Origin: Dolomedes plantarius
Lineage: Eukaryota > Arthropoda > Arachnida > Araneae > Dolomedidae
Direction of reading: 5' to 3'
Length of the DNA: 64,000 nt
Assembly: GCA_907164885.2 (NCBI GenBank)
Contig: OU015499.1
Span: forward strand, 145,013,154-145,077,153
Below the pieces are notes generated by a model. It did no database searches and had not been told where the DNA came from. It saw nothing but the letters and a program-made list of their open reading frames with translations. Position 1 is the first letter of the stretch, and each line of letters opens with the position of its first letter. The translations under genes were made by a program, and so were the position numbers. Shown here one piece after another: positions 36,695 through 47,407 of the stretch.

Positions 36695-38266
36695 CTAGAT
36701 GAAATCCATATTCCAAACACTTATAAACAAGCATTGAGCTCCCCACAACACAAACAATAGGTAGAGGCCATGGGAGAAGAAATGAAAATCATGGCAGAAA
36801 GACATGTATGGCACCTTGTTAAGTTACCGCCAGATACTGATGTCATCGGATGCCGGTGGGTTTTCACATTGAAAAGAGACGAAAAAGGCAAAGTGGCCAG
36901 GTATAAGGCAAGACTAGTGGCACAGGGTTTTAAACAAGTAAAAGGAGTGAGTTACGAAGAAACTTTTAGCCCAGTTATTAATTTCAGTCTAATTCGTTTC
37001 TTCTTTTCCCTTTTAGTAGTTTTACAGGGTTGGACCCACAGGCAGTATGACGTAAAAGGAGCTTATCTATACGCGCCATTAAAAGATAACATTTACATGT
37101 CTCAACCACCCGGTTTTGCTGTGAAAGGTAAGGAGGCTTTAGTTTGTAAGTTGGACAGAGCTATTTATGGACTACACCAGAGTGGTCGAGAATCGTTTTT
37201 CGAGATTCATAAAGTATTGACAGAACTTGGTTTTAGCAAATTGAATTGGTGTAATTGTGCATATGACTTTAATCGTGTGTTGATTTTGCTTTTGTATGTT
37301 GATGACATAGTTTTGTTTGGAAAGGACGAGAAAGTAATAGACAAGGCCATTGGATTGTTGGAAAAACATTTTGACTTAAAAATTTTGGGTAAGACTAAAA
37401 AGCTGTTGGGGATTGAGTTTGAGGAAAAGGGAGGTGAAGTTTTGTTGAGCCAGTCGATTTATATTGACGATATTTGTAAAAGGTTTACTAGCTTCTTCAT
37501 ACCTGTTTCTTCACTTCCAATCAGCAAAAGTACAGTCTTCTCAAAGAAACAATGTCCACAATCAGATATTGAAATAGAGGAAATGTCACATTTTCCTTAT
37601 AGGAATTTATTGGGCTGTCTATCTTTTCTTGCTAGTAGAACCAGGCCCGACATAAGTTACGCCGTTAACATCTTTAGCCAGTACCAGAGTAATCCTGGTA
37701 GGTTTCACTAGGACGGTCTAATAAAACTTTTGGGCTATGTCATACACACACGCAATTATAAACTTAAACTTGCATGTAATGAACCTAGTATAGTAGTTTA
37801 CACTGATGCGGACTTTGCTGCCAATAAAGATGACAGGACATCTATGGGGGGGGGACAGATAGTTTTTTTTGGAAAAGCTCCAGTCATGTGGAGGACTTTT
37901 AAGGAGAAGTGCGTGTCGTTGTCAACTATGGAGAGTGAATTCTATGCTATGACAGAGGCCACGAAGGAACTGATGTGGTTTGATAGAATCCTAGATGAAT
38001 GTTACGACAGAAAGTTAGTTTTTGGTAAGAAATTGAAGTTGATCCTATATGTTGATAACACCGCTTGCATAGATTTTGTCAAATCTCCAGTTGAAAACCA
38101 TAGGAGTAAACATATTGATGTCCGGTTGTTTTTTGTCCGAGACTTGGTTTATCAAAACATTTTTGACATAAAATATATAAAGAGTAAGAAAAATTTAGCT
38201 GATCCATTCACCAAGCCTCTGACCAGGTTCGAACTGAGACATTTATGTGATGAAATATTTTCATGA
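36695..38266 (+). pseudogene. copia reverse transcriptase and RNase H (two stops)
   Basis: Same frame as integrase. TAG at 36758-36760 stands where copia RTs have the conserved Trp before the xEAMxxE segment. RT motifs follow: YKARLVAQGFKQ, FSPVINFSLIRF, YDVKGAYLYAPL and YVDD at 37295-37306. TAG at 37709-37711 again replaces the Trp of the usual HW. RNase H continues (YTDADFAANKDDRTSMGG; SLSTMESEFYAM; ILYVDNTACIDF; NLADPFTKPL) to a TGA at 38264. Both TAGs are consistent with TGG to TAG changes. Confidence 0.9.
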
Positions 38267-39042
38267 ATCTCTGGAGTTGTATGCTCACATTGTTACCTTT
38301 TTGAACTTTGGAGTATTTTGAACTTTTGAGAGTACAGTGATTTTTTTTTTCCCCGTCTAAATGTCTGAACGTGTTTAGTGGCATCTTTACTGTCTATCAT
38401 CTGAATCCGAACAGCCTAACGTACTGTCTCGGGTTAGGTGAAAATGTAATTTGTCTGAGTGGTTCAGGTGGTAGATTTGTGAATTTGTCGAGGCACCGGA
38501 GGGCTTTTGTTCACGGGTATGTTATTTTTATTTTGGCAAATCCCTGTTTTGTTTATGGGACTGCCCCATTAATTGTTCCGTCCACCTAATCAAGGAAATT
38601 TGTTTAAAGTAAACTTGTTTAATGCTCAGTGTCTATTTATCTGAGTTGTTGTACCTTATAGATATACAGTGCAATATTACTTCGTGATATTTTGATCTCA
38701 AATATTTTTAAACACTTTAAAGAAAATTTTAAGAATTTGAAAATGTTGATTGATATATTTCTTGATGATAAACCAATTTGTTTTATGTGAATGAATGAGT
38801 TTGTATGAGTGGGCGCCCACGCATGTATTGATATATGATTATGATTGAATGTAGTGTTGTCTAAGTAATTATGTGTTTTAACATTTTCTTGTAGTTTGTA
38901 ATATGTAGTATTGTGTATATTGGTTTTTTTAGATAGCAATTGTAAATACAGAAGCAAGCAGTTTTTTTTATGACTTGAAAAACTGATTTGTAAACTGTGA
39001 TGGATTTATCTTATTCTGTTGCTTATTTTGTGTCGAAAAGAC
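38267..39042 (+). other. copia 3' untranslated region
   Basis: Between the RNase H stop and the polypurine tract; no further open frame with a domain, so no envelope-like gene. Confidence 0.6.
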
Positions 39043-39056
39043 AAGTGGGGGGCATT
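39043..39056 (+). other. copia polypurine tract
   Basis: AAGTGGGGGG with a four- to five-base gap before the 3' LTR, the expected place for plus-strand priming. Confidence 0.6.
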
Positions 39057-39768
39057 TGTTAGCAATATGAACCAATATGAAGATTCATTAATTACTTGCC
39101 TTTCCGAAGTTTGACGTCATATTCTGCATTTCCATTTTTAAGCCGATTCAAGTTAAAGGCGATTCAATTAAACAGAATCAACGACATAAGTTTCGTTTAG
39201 ATTACGTCATGTCTGGCAATCTTCCATACGTCATAATTAAACACAAATCTTCAGTTACCAGCCGATAGCATTTTTCAAGTGAAGTGATGTAAATCAACAA
39301 GATATTTGAATATCGGTTTTTGTTAAGTGTATATAAGCGGCGAACACTTTCTAGAAAGAGCATCGGGCATCGTAATCTTCTTGAGCTGATTGGGATGAAG
39401 TATCAAGCCTGTCTAGAGTAAGACGTTTTGTATTAGTTATATATATTAATTCTTGTGATAGTCCATCACAGTATGATAAAATATAATGTTTGTTTTAAAA
39501 CTGATTTAAAGAAAACCCCAGTATTATTAGTAAGAAGAAAGATGTTGATATTGTTGTTTTTTATCTAATTCTTAACCAGTTTTTCAAATGAATAAACTTT
39601 TAGTTATTGTTAAAAAGTCTTGTCGTCTATACATGATTTTGAACAACTTTAATGGTTTTAGCGTATACCTTTTTTAACATAGCTTTTACTGCACATTTTT
39701 AAACTCTGCTATTTAAATATAAATTATAAGAATTGTTGACGTGCATGTTTTTAACATGTACGCTAACA
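39057..39768 (+). repeat. copia 3' LTR
   Basis: 712 bp, same ends as the 5' copy, followed by the GAACC duplication. AATAAA at 39591-39596 is a candidate poly(A) signal. Confidence 0.97.
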
Positions 39769-39933
39769 GAACCTGAAGACCAGACGCTGCGTAGCAAAAC
39801 CTGCAAACCCAGCCGAGGGTATATTTCCCCCTGTTCGGTTTATGAATAGTATGGGCCTCGGCGTCGGACGGACAGTACAGTACAGCCAACCAATTGAGGA
39901 AACCCGGGATTGTGAAAATAGTAAAACTCCATA

Positions 39934-40287
39934 TTAAATGTCCATTCGAAAGAAAAACGTCTCCACCATGAGAAAGTTAATATGAGGCCCCGTACCTTCA
40001 GTAAACCAGTCTCGGAAACACTGGGCGCGTTGATTCCACACATCGATATGATAGTCCAAAGTCCGTATAAGTTCGTCGATAGATCGAGCATAGGGTTGAT
40101 ACGCCTTGATAGCTGCTTTCCCGGTGCGGATACGCTCTATTTCCTGTAGATTTTCCAGAGTGCACGCCGGTACCGTCGGTGTTTGGTTCGCAATTTCTGC
40201 AGTCCAGTCCATTTTTGAAGTCCCAGGTTTATCCATAATGCAAATAGAGTCCGAAAAGATTGTCACAATTACAGTACTGTCACTCAT
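39934..40287 (-). CDS. Unrecognised 117-residue frame beside the copia
   Basis: An intact minus-strand frame starting MSDSTVIVTIFSDSICIM and running through MDWTAEIANQTPTVPACTLE to a helical-looking C-terminal half (IDELIRTLDYHIDVWNQRA). Composition looks protein-like, with few low-complexity runs. It shows no domain I recognise, no signal peptide and no membrane segment. Before the copia insertion its 3' end lay about 400 bp from the jockey ORF1 fragment on the same strand, so it could be the N-terminal part of that ORF1; a host exon is the alternative. The surroundings are richer in CpG than the rest of the window. Confidence 0.35.
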   Translation of the reverse strand: MSDSTVIVTIFSDSICIMDKPGTSKMDWTAEIANQTPTVPACTLENLQEIERIRTGKAAIKAYQPYARSIDELIRTLDYHIDVWNQRAQCFRDWFTEGTGPHINFLMVETFFFRMDI

Positions 40288-41425
40288 ACTCAGGCCAAAA
40301 ACCCCGTAAGGTCACAAAAAAACGAAAAAATACACCAGCTAGGCCTATGCGCTAGCACATGGTTGCACGGAATGAGCACTAAGATAACACGTCTGCACTC
40401 GATCAAGGTCAGAGGCGAACTCGATACCAAGTAATGTGGATTACATTGTATACCAGTTTTCGGTTCGCGAATTTCTTCTCTTCTTTCCTTTTTTCTTTTC
40501 GGGTAGTTACTGGGCTACACCATTTCCTCCAATTTGATGAAAAAATTTTCCGTTTTTTGCAACCGTATGGTTGGAAACGAGTGTTTAGTTTCCTGCTATT
40601 ACTGAGACGCGCTTCTCTCTCTCCATTGTGTGATCGCTTTTGTTCCCCCCCCAAACTATCCGTTGTTATCAGGTTCGCTCGGACGCTGTCCTGCGCGCCT
40701 GGCTGATGGAGCTGTTAAAGTACCTCGCCTGGTACGAGCATTCATCCTCCCCTCCCCGATGGAAGCCTGCCGGAGCCATCTTCATCTTCTCTGTTTTGCG
40801 GAGGAGTTAAGCTGGAGTGTCCGCTCTTCAACAAGGAAATCAAAGTGGCTAATAGAAGAATCATACTTCGATCATAATATCGTACGGTCGGAGGTAAAGA
40901 GGGGGGTCTTCGATCCCCCCCGCTAGGTACTCTGTCAATTACATGACAGAGTATACCAGTTAGGTGCTGAAAAAACGATAAACTCGTACGGCGGTTTTCA
41001 CGAGATCATCGCTTTCACGAGTACCCTTAAACCTGAGTCCCCGTGTTCTCTTATGGGACGAATTTGGCAGAGCGTAGCTGCCTAGGACTAAAAAAGCATT
41101 AGGAAGGACTTCCATGAAGTCTTCGGTGGTATGACGTCATGCGGCGAGATCGCTGATGGGACGTGGCGGAGACCATATTGCGAGGTGGCCCCGCTCCCCC
41201 CGAAAAATACAGATACAACACAGAAAAATAAATCTTTAAAATGCCGAAATATTACGTAAATAGTGTTATTTATAAAGAATCCGAAAAGACAACATTACAT
41301 TAAAATTGTTCAGTTCATAAACAAACACCCTCCCACTAGCCTCGAAAGGAAAAAGTTGGGTTGCCATCAATTTGGAGGTTACCGCAGTAAAATAATATTG
41401 CCCTCTTTGGTGGACCGGCTGGATA
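40288..41425. other. GC-richer stretch without recognised gene
   Basis: Contains C runs, a GGGGGG/CCCCCC inverted pair at about 40900-40921, and a TACTCTGTCA/TGACAGAGTA hairpin at about 40928-40954. Several short frames exist on the plus strand (40434-40706, 40630-40926) without domains. It may be the promoter or 5' region of an element reading leftwards; not shown. Confidence 0.35.
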
Positions 41426-41563
41426 TACACTGCTGGCCACCCAAATTGCAACACCAGGAAAGACAAGAGATATCACAACAAAATTTATTTTGTAGATAAC
41501 ATGTTGACCAAGTATCAAATGATTAAATTTATAGACTTCTGTGAAGTGTGGTTCCTGCCAAAA

Positions 41564-42609
41564 TCAGTAGCCAGAGTAGCCGCCATTGTTGGAGATCACC
41601 GCTGCCACACGCCTCGGCATTGATTCAAAGAGATTTTGGATGAGTTTTTGGGGTACAGCAGACCAAGCAGCTTCCACACGTTGCCAAAGTTGATCTGCTG
41701 TGGCAGCTCGGGATGGAATCTGGGTCAATCGTTCAGCAACCATGGACCACATGTTTTCTATCGGCGAAAGATCCGGAGAGCGAGGCGGCCAGGGAAGCTA
41801 TTCAATCTGGCGATTGACGAAGAACCGTTGGACAATGCGTTCCACGTGTGGTCGCGCATTATCCTGTTGAAATATGGCTGTGGGCAAGCCCTGAAGGTAA
41901 GGAAGGAAAACTGGCTCCAACACCTCGGAGATGTAGCGCTGGCTGTTTAAAGTACCGGCAATGCGTACTAGAGGTGTGCGAGAGTGATATCCAATACCGC
42001 TCCATACCATAATACCCGGTGCAGGACCAGTGTGGCGGTGCATAACGCAGCTGTTCAGCATCCTCTCTTCACGGTGTCTGCAACACCACGATGCGACCAT
42101 CGTGGTGTTGCAGACAGAAGCGTGACTCGTCAGTAAAGACAATTTCATTCCATTCTGCCGTCCACATCCTTCTGTCATCGCACCATTGGCGGCGGAGACG
42201 TCTGTGGTTCTGCGTCAAGGGTAGACAAAGCAATGGACGTCTTGCGGACAGACCACTCTGCTGTAAACGGCGTCGAATGGTACGCGCAGACACTGGATGA
42301 TGCGTTACGGACTGCATGTGCTGTGCTATGGTTCGTGATGTGACTGAGCGATCCGTCAGCGCCATGCGCACAATTTGCCTGTCATGACGTGAAGTGGTGC
42401 GCTGAGGTGGATGCGATCGAACACGCCGGTCCGTCGTACCCTCCTGCATCCAACGATCACATATCCGCATTACAGTTGTTTGGTTTCGTCCAACACGACT
42501 ACCGATTTCCCTGAAAGATAATCCACAACCTCGGTAGGCCACTATCCTTCCTCTGTCGAACTCGGATACTTGATCAAAAGATGATCGCTGTTTTCGACGA
42601 GGCATAATT
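41564..42609 (-). pseudogene. Tc1-like DD34E transposase, one frameshift and one stop
   Basis: The likely start is MPRRKQRSSFDQVSEFDRG (ATG near 42605), followed by a paired helix-turn-helix (GLSFREIGSRVGRNQTTVMR) and the RRPLLCLPLT linker. The catalytic D of VFTDESRFCL is near 42130, D of FQQDNARPH near 41865 and E of SPIENMW near 41755. The frame breaks at the perfect hairpin at 42076-42115, and a TAG near 41798 interrupts the LPWPPRSPDLSP segment. Repair of these two lesions would be needed for activity, so this copy is inactive. Confidence 0.92.
42076..42115. repeat. Perfect 18-bp-arm hairpin inside the transposase
   Basis: GTCTGCAACACCACGATG, a four-base CGAC loop, then its exact reverse complement. 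It replaces the codons after HHDGR and shifts the frame. The normal gene has only one of the two arms, so the other is a local inverted copy. Confidence 0.95.
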
Positions 42610-42841
42610 GATCGTTTTTTTAAAAAAAAACCACAAGAAAAACACAATTGCCGAACTTGAAGTCGTCGAAATCTCCAAGCCTTAAATAGCGCTTTTAAGT
42701 GGCGCCACAGGTGCGCGTGATGTGCGTCTGCGCTGAAATTCTAATCATTTGCATTTCTCACCTCCGCTAATGCATGTTGTAAATTTCATGTTATTTGCAT
42801 GTTTCCTTCAGGGTGTTGCATTTACAGTGGCCAGCAGTGTA

Positions 42842-45031
42842 GTACTGCTGCCTAAACGGGCTGCTGAAAAAATAAAAGCGATTTACAGAAAAAAGGAGTA
42901 ATATACGCATGGATTTATTTTACTATTTACGCTATAAAGGCTTCCTTAATGTTATACATAAAGTAATGAAGTTCAACATCGGGAAAAAATACCTTAAATT
43001 TAATTATTGTGAAAAAATGATTATTTATTGTCAATTCCTCAAGTATTGGTAATCAAGAAAATGTTTTGGAAGCATAAACAGTATTGAGAAAGTCACCTTC
43101 GATAATTATTATAAATTTAGAATTTAAGTTGTATCGCTGAAATAAGCACAAAAAAAAAATCAGTGAGTTTTGGCACCTCAAAAATATTGTTTCTGTAAGT
43201 CATTTCTGCCAACCATTATAAAATGCCAGTTTTCGCCTAAGTTTCAAAGCCAAGAATAAAAATAAAAGTCTCACCCAAAAATATCAATTAAAGTTCTTAA
43301 AATGAATAAAAGAAATCTCTTTTTAAGGATTTCTGGAACCTCAGAAGAGTTTGTTGTTTTAGATAGCAGTTTGACATCTTAAATATCTCTACAAGGAGCA
43401 ACTTTGACAATTTTTCTAACATTAAAAATTTAGAAACAAGTTAAATATTTTTCACTATATAAACAAGTCAAGTGAAGAATTAAACACAACAGAGTTTACT
43501 CAGAGATACAAATGCTCACCACAGGTGACCTGGCATTCCTCGACAGTTTCAAAATTCATTTCGTTGCCTCTACAGCCGACATAAATGAACCTCTTGCAGA
43601 TTCGAGATTGAACATGAAAGAAGTACCTAGGGAAAAATCCACAACAAACTCCAGTTTCAGCGCGCAAATCACACGCAAATTAAAAAGTATAAAAATATTT
43701 TATCGAACAACTAAAATTGTTTACTTGACTTTAAAATATCATTTTAACCTTCGAAATATTTCATAAAACACTTTATGTATGTGCAAGGATGAATGAGTCT
43801 CCCAACACAAAATAAAAATCAATAAAATTTATTTAGGAAAAAAAATAAGTCATCAAATATGGCTTTCCTTTGGTTTAAAAGAAAATTTATTGGTGAAACC
43901 GAAAATAGCGACAAGTTGCCAACTATTGCAAACCTTCTTCACAAGCTAACTAAAAGCGAGAAAGTTTAGCGCAAACGTAGTCAGGCAATCTGAAATCCTC
44001 GTTTCCTAAATCTAAGCGCTCCTACACAAAGGTACCTACGCTCGAGCATGCATACTATTTATGGTAACTATATATTTTTGTTTTGAATATAATTTCGATC
44101 AGGAGATATTACATATTAGCAAAAAGTTAGAGGAATATTTTACTTAGAGAAATTTTTTAACTAATGCGGTGGTTAATTTATTTATTATTATTATCGATAA
44201 AATCACTGCGGCACAGTCAAGATCACCTCGCGGCACACTAGTGTGCCACGGCACGCGGTTGCAGAACACTGCATTACCACATGACTCTGACACACATGGA
44301 CATGGACAAAAAGTTTTCGTGAGGTTCCAAATAGGGCTAAGAAAGCCCTTTACCCTCGGTATGGATATGGGAAGCACTGAAACTTTTCACGCATGGTCCA
44401 AGAAGAAATGGATCAAGTAAAAAAAAAGTTAGAAAATAAATTAAAGAAGTTCAAAAATAAAAATAAAAATGTTGGAATTTAGTAAGTTAAAGTTAACACA
44501 CAATTATATCAGCAAGACATGTCCAAAAAAAAAGGCCCAATATAAGATAACATAAAAAGCAAAATATAAAGATTAAACTCTCAAAAGTCGAAGACGAGCC
44601 ACAGAGGACCGCGAGCAGCAAAAATATTAAACTCTGGGATCAAACCCAAGATGGGAAATATCTATCAAGCAACCCGTGCTTAAAAACAGTCCGAAAAAGG
44701 AAGCAAGATGATGAATTTGTATTACAGAGGTTAAAAAAGATCAAGCTTAACTACTGGTCGAGAGCAAAATGTGTCCCGCAACCTGACTGGTTGACGAAAC
44801 AGGATCCAGGAGCTTAGAAGAAGATATTATCAGGGAGGACGGCTCACAATTTGACCATGAGGATTCGCAGAGGCATAATACACCAACGAGACAACACATT
44901 ACCTTTCTTTAAAAAGCGTAAGAGGATGTGACTGCATATAATTAGGAAAAATGGGGGGGGGGGAATTAAGCGGTCTTGAAAGAATTTAAGGAAAACGGAA
45001 TGACATAAAGAAAGAAAAAATAAATTTTAAA
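42842..45031. other. Loop sequence without recognised genes
   Basis: AT-rich. A CpG-rich patch at 44205-44265 contains the palindromic GGCACACTAGTGTGCC, reminiscent of a hAT subterminal region. A plus-strand stretch near 44740-44820 could encode KLNYWSRAKCVPQPDWLTK but is isolated and ends in stops. A G run lies at 44953-44962. Confidence 0.4.
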
Positions 45032-45713
45032 TTATGGGAAAGAATAGTTGGGAGTAATCCCAGTGTCAAGCACTAGAGTCGCTCTAGGTCTACGATTAAA
45101 TTCTTTATTGTCATAATCAGGAAGATTGGCAATTTCTTCATTTGGGGTGGAGTAAAGACAATTATAAAATTTAGTGGCGAGATTAATTATAGTCAGGCGA
45201 ATGGGATCAATACTTAGATCTTTGTGGAGGGAGTAGTTAGTTTTATATCTATTGGCTTTAGTGATTAGACGTAAGGTTTTATTTTGTGTGCATTGCAATT
45301 TCTGGACATGACTGTTAGCCGCTGACCCCCATACAGGTACTGCATAAAGAAGTATAGGTGGAAGTTCTGTTTTGTAAAGCAGAAGTTTATTTTCTATACT
45401 CATCTCCTTCTGGAACAGGAGGTAGGCGATATCTTTTCTAGCTTTAAAAAATTTGCAGATATTATTATTAATATTTTTCTTCCAAGTAAGCTTACTATCC
45501 ATGAAGATACCCAAATATTTCACTTCTCTTTCAAAGTGGATGAGCTGACCATAAACGTTAACTGGGGGTAGGGGAATCCTATTTTATGGAAAGAAGATAG
45601 CTTTTGTTTTACTGGGATTTAATTTAATACGCCATTTATCAAACCAGAGCTCAAGAATGTTAATGTGACGTTGGAAGTAAGTATGCATATATCTGACATT
45701 ATGGTTTTTACAT
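45032..45713 (-). pseudogene. jockey-type LINE reverse transcriptase, 3' part
   Basis: On the minus strand from about 45710: a WFDKWRIKLNPSKTKAI segment, a stop after IFFP, then VNVYGQLI and VKYLGIFMDSKLTWKKNI. This is the thumb region after the RT palm in jockey/I elements. The frame continues with LLYAVPVWGSAANSHVQKLQ and TQNKTLRLITKANR to a stop at 45032. The palm with the YADD box is missing upstream. The 5' break falls at the inner edge of the right duplication arm. Confidence 0.85.
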
Positions 45714-46518
45714 GACTTGGTAGCAGATAACAGTGATTAATCACAGGAAACTGACTCTCGTTATTTCTCGGTGAAATGGCAACGGTATCTCTTAAACGCT
45801 TTGGTTTATGTTGCTTATTGTATTCAACTCTCCATAATCATACTATTTAGAAGGAAATAGTGGTGCCCTTGACGACAAAGTTTCGCTGCTTTTCGGATGG
45901 ATCACAGACTAAAATAACACTACTCATGATGCTAGAAAAATAAACAGCCATTCAAGTAAGTTTAATTTACAGGTATTTTTTCTGCATTGTATGACAGAAC
46001 TGTTTTGTTTAGATGTTTGATTCGGCAAAGTGTACTACGCGGGCTTAAAACCCTTAAAAGTATAACTTAAAAAAAATCAAGTGTACTTTGTAGGAAAATT
46101 CATTCCCAATACACGGTGCCGCGGCTTGGCGATGCTTATTTTAGATTTTTTTAGATTTTTGCCAATTTGGCGATGAAACGCCAAATGTGGTTTGTGTTTG
46201 TTTTATGCTTTTAAGGTAACCATTTATTGCTCCCGATTTGAATAGATGGCGATATTTTTTGGCGATGTTTTTTAGATATTTGACGATAAAATGCCAAATG
46301 TGGTTTCTGTTTGTTAAATGCTTTTAAGCCCGTTTAAGTTTGCTGTATATATCACTTTCTCTTTGAATAATTAATGGCCAATCAGGGCCTGTGTTTTACC
46401 GGTAGACCAGTTTAATCTGGATTTTTAAACCGCGCCTGTTTCAAAGAAATTAATCCGTTGAAAATCCTTTCTGGGATTTGCAGTTCCATCGCTCGGACGT
46501 ACATTTCTTTGCTAGGTA

Positions 46519-46593
46519 TGGCTTCTTTTGTGAATGAGAGAGTGAATTTGGATTTCTTTAGGGATATTCAAAAAGCGGGTAAGAGAATAACCG
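46519..46593 (+). CDS. Possible first exon (25 codons) with a splice donor
   Basis: ATG GCT TCT opens MASFVNERVNLDFFRDIQK and runs to AGKRIT, where ACCG|GTAAGTGG offers a strong donor. The frame closes shortly beyond. It is charged and protein-like but unrecognised. It may be the start of the element's lost transposase, or an exon donated to the downstream zinc-finger gene. No acceptor partner is proven. Confidence 0.3.
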
Positions 46594-46686
46594 GTAAGTG
46601 GTTTTTTTTAAAATTTTAACATGAAATAATATAAATGACAACATGCAGAACTTTCAATTTTTTACTTGCTGATATATTTAACCAAG

Positions 46687-47215
46687 ATGTATTTTACATT
46701 TATTTAAATGAATTATTTGCAATATACTGACTTTTTTAGCGGGGGGTTGGGGGAGGGCGGCAGCCCCCCCCCACATAACAAATTTCTCATTATTTTTTGT
46801 ATTTGTGTATTTTTGTGCTTTTTCTGTGATTGTATAGTTTAAAAAATGCGTAATTTTGAGACTTTTCGGACTTTCCCGTTCCAAAAACACGCGTTCTGCT
46901 TGGGCGACCAAAAAATTTAAAAACATAAAATCAACTATTTAAATAAATATATGTATTTTATATTTACTTAAATGAATTATTTGCAATATACTGACTTTTT
47001 TTAGCGGGGGGTTGGGGGGGCGGCAGCCCCCCCACACATAATAAATTTCTCATTATTTATCAGCTTTAATTTTTTGTATTTGTGTGTTTTTGTGCTTTAT
47101 TGTGGTCGTACAGTTTAAAAAATGCATATTTTTGGGACTTTTCGGACTTTCCCGTTCCAAAAATACGCGTTCGGCTTGGGCGACAAAAAATTTAAAAAAA
47201 TAAAATCGACTGCCC
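46687..47215. repeat. Two tandem ~264-bp units with G and C runs
   Basis: Units start ATGTATTTTA at 46687 and 46951. Each contains AGCGGGGGGTTGGGG, GGCGGCAGCCCCCCC and TTTTCGGACTTTCCCGTTCC. Identity is about 90% by eye. The minus-strand frames in them are repeat copies of one another, not genes. Confidence 0.9.
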
Positions 47216-47284
47216 TTATTTAACTTCATTTTTTTATTTTCTGTATAAATTTTCAATGAAAGTTTTGCATGTTGTCATTTATAT

Positions 47285-47383
47285 TATTTCACTGCATTGG
47301 AACCGCCATCTTGGTTCCGTCTCCCGTCGCCAAATTGGCGACGGGAGACGGAACCAAGATGGCGGTTCCAATGCAGTGAAATA
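47285..47383. repeat. Perfect palindrome, 49-bp arms, 1-base centre
   Basis: 47285-47333 and 47335-47383 are exact reverse complements (checked base by base), from TATTTCACTGCATTGG to CGTCGCCAA. It contains CCAAGATGGCGG, a YY1/Pho-type core. Such perfection in otherwise decayed DNA means either a very recent event or an assembly fold-back. Confidence 0.97.
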
Positions 47384-47407
47384 CAAGGGGCACCGTATAT
47401 TGGGAAT

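Larger units (their letters stand above)
32975..39768 (+). mobile_element. Complete Ty1/copia LTR retrotransposon, GAACC TSD
   Basis: Two LTRs (713 and 712 bp, TGTTAG...CTAACA) enclose a leader, gag, protease, integrase, reverse transcriptase and RNase H in the copia order. A perfect 5-bp duplication GAACC lies at 32970-32974 and 39769-39773. The LTRs differ by about three substitutions and one T-run length change, so insertion looks recent. The coding region nevertheless has two frameshifts (34386-34392 and about 35297-35324) and three in-frame stops (36692, 36758, 37709). Confidence 0.97.
41428..42839 (-). mobile_element. Second Tc1-type transposon, 1.41 kb
   Basis: Ends CACTGCTGGCCACCCAAATT and, reverse-complemented, CACTGCTGGCCACTGTAAAT; TA at 41426-41427 and 42840-42841. 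A Tc1 transposase lies on the minus strand. It is better preserved than the copy at 11281-12664 and belongs to a related subfamily. Confidence 0.95.
46102..47407 (+). mobile_element. Unclassified TIR element, 1.3 kb, right arm only
   Basis: Ends ATTCCCAATACACGGTGCC and, reverse-complemented, ATTCCCAATATACGGTGCC, 19 bp with one mismatch. The left arm shows no such sequence at the homologous place (about 26640-26670). Inside are two CCAAATGTGGTTT-containing repeats (about 46125-46345), a possible exon at 46519-46593, two tandem 264-bp units, and a perfect 49-bp-arm hairpin near the right end. Some of the TTCCCAATA may be target duplication. Superfamily unknown. Confidence 0.75.

Noticed and set aside
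36692..37711. Read-through of TAG/TGA or a non-standard genetic code in the copia
   Set aside because: The zinc-finger genes use these stops normally, and two TAGs fall on conserved Trp codons, so mutation is simpler.
44205..44265. Palindromic GGCACACTAGTGTGCC as an operator or element end
   Set aside because: No partner end or target duplication was found; kept only as a note in the region entry.
46678..47256. Two similar minus-strand frames with FFVAQAERVFLERESPKS
   Set aside because: They are copies of one another through the 264-bp tandem repeat and carry no known domain.
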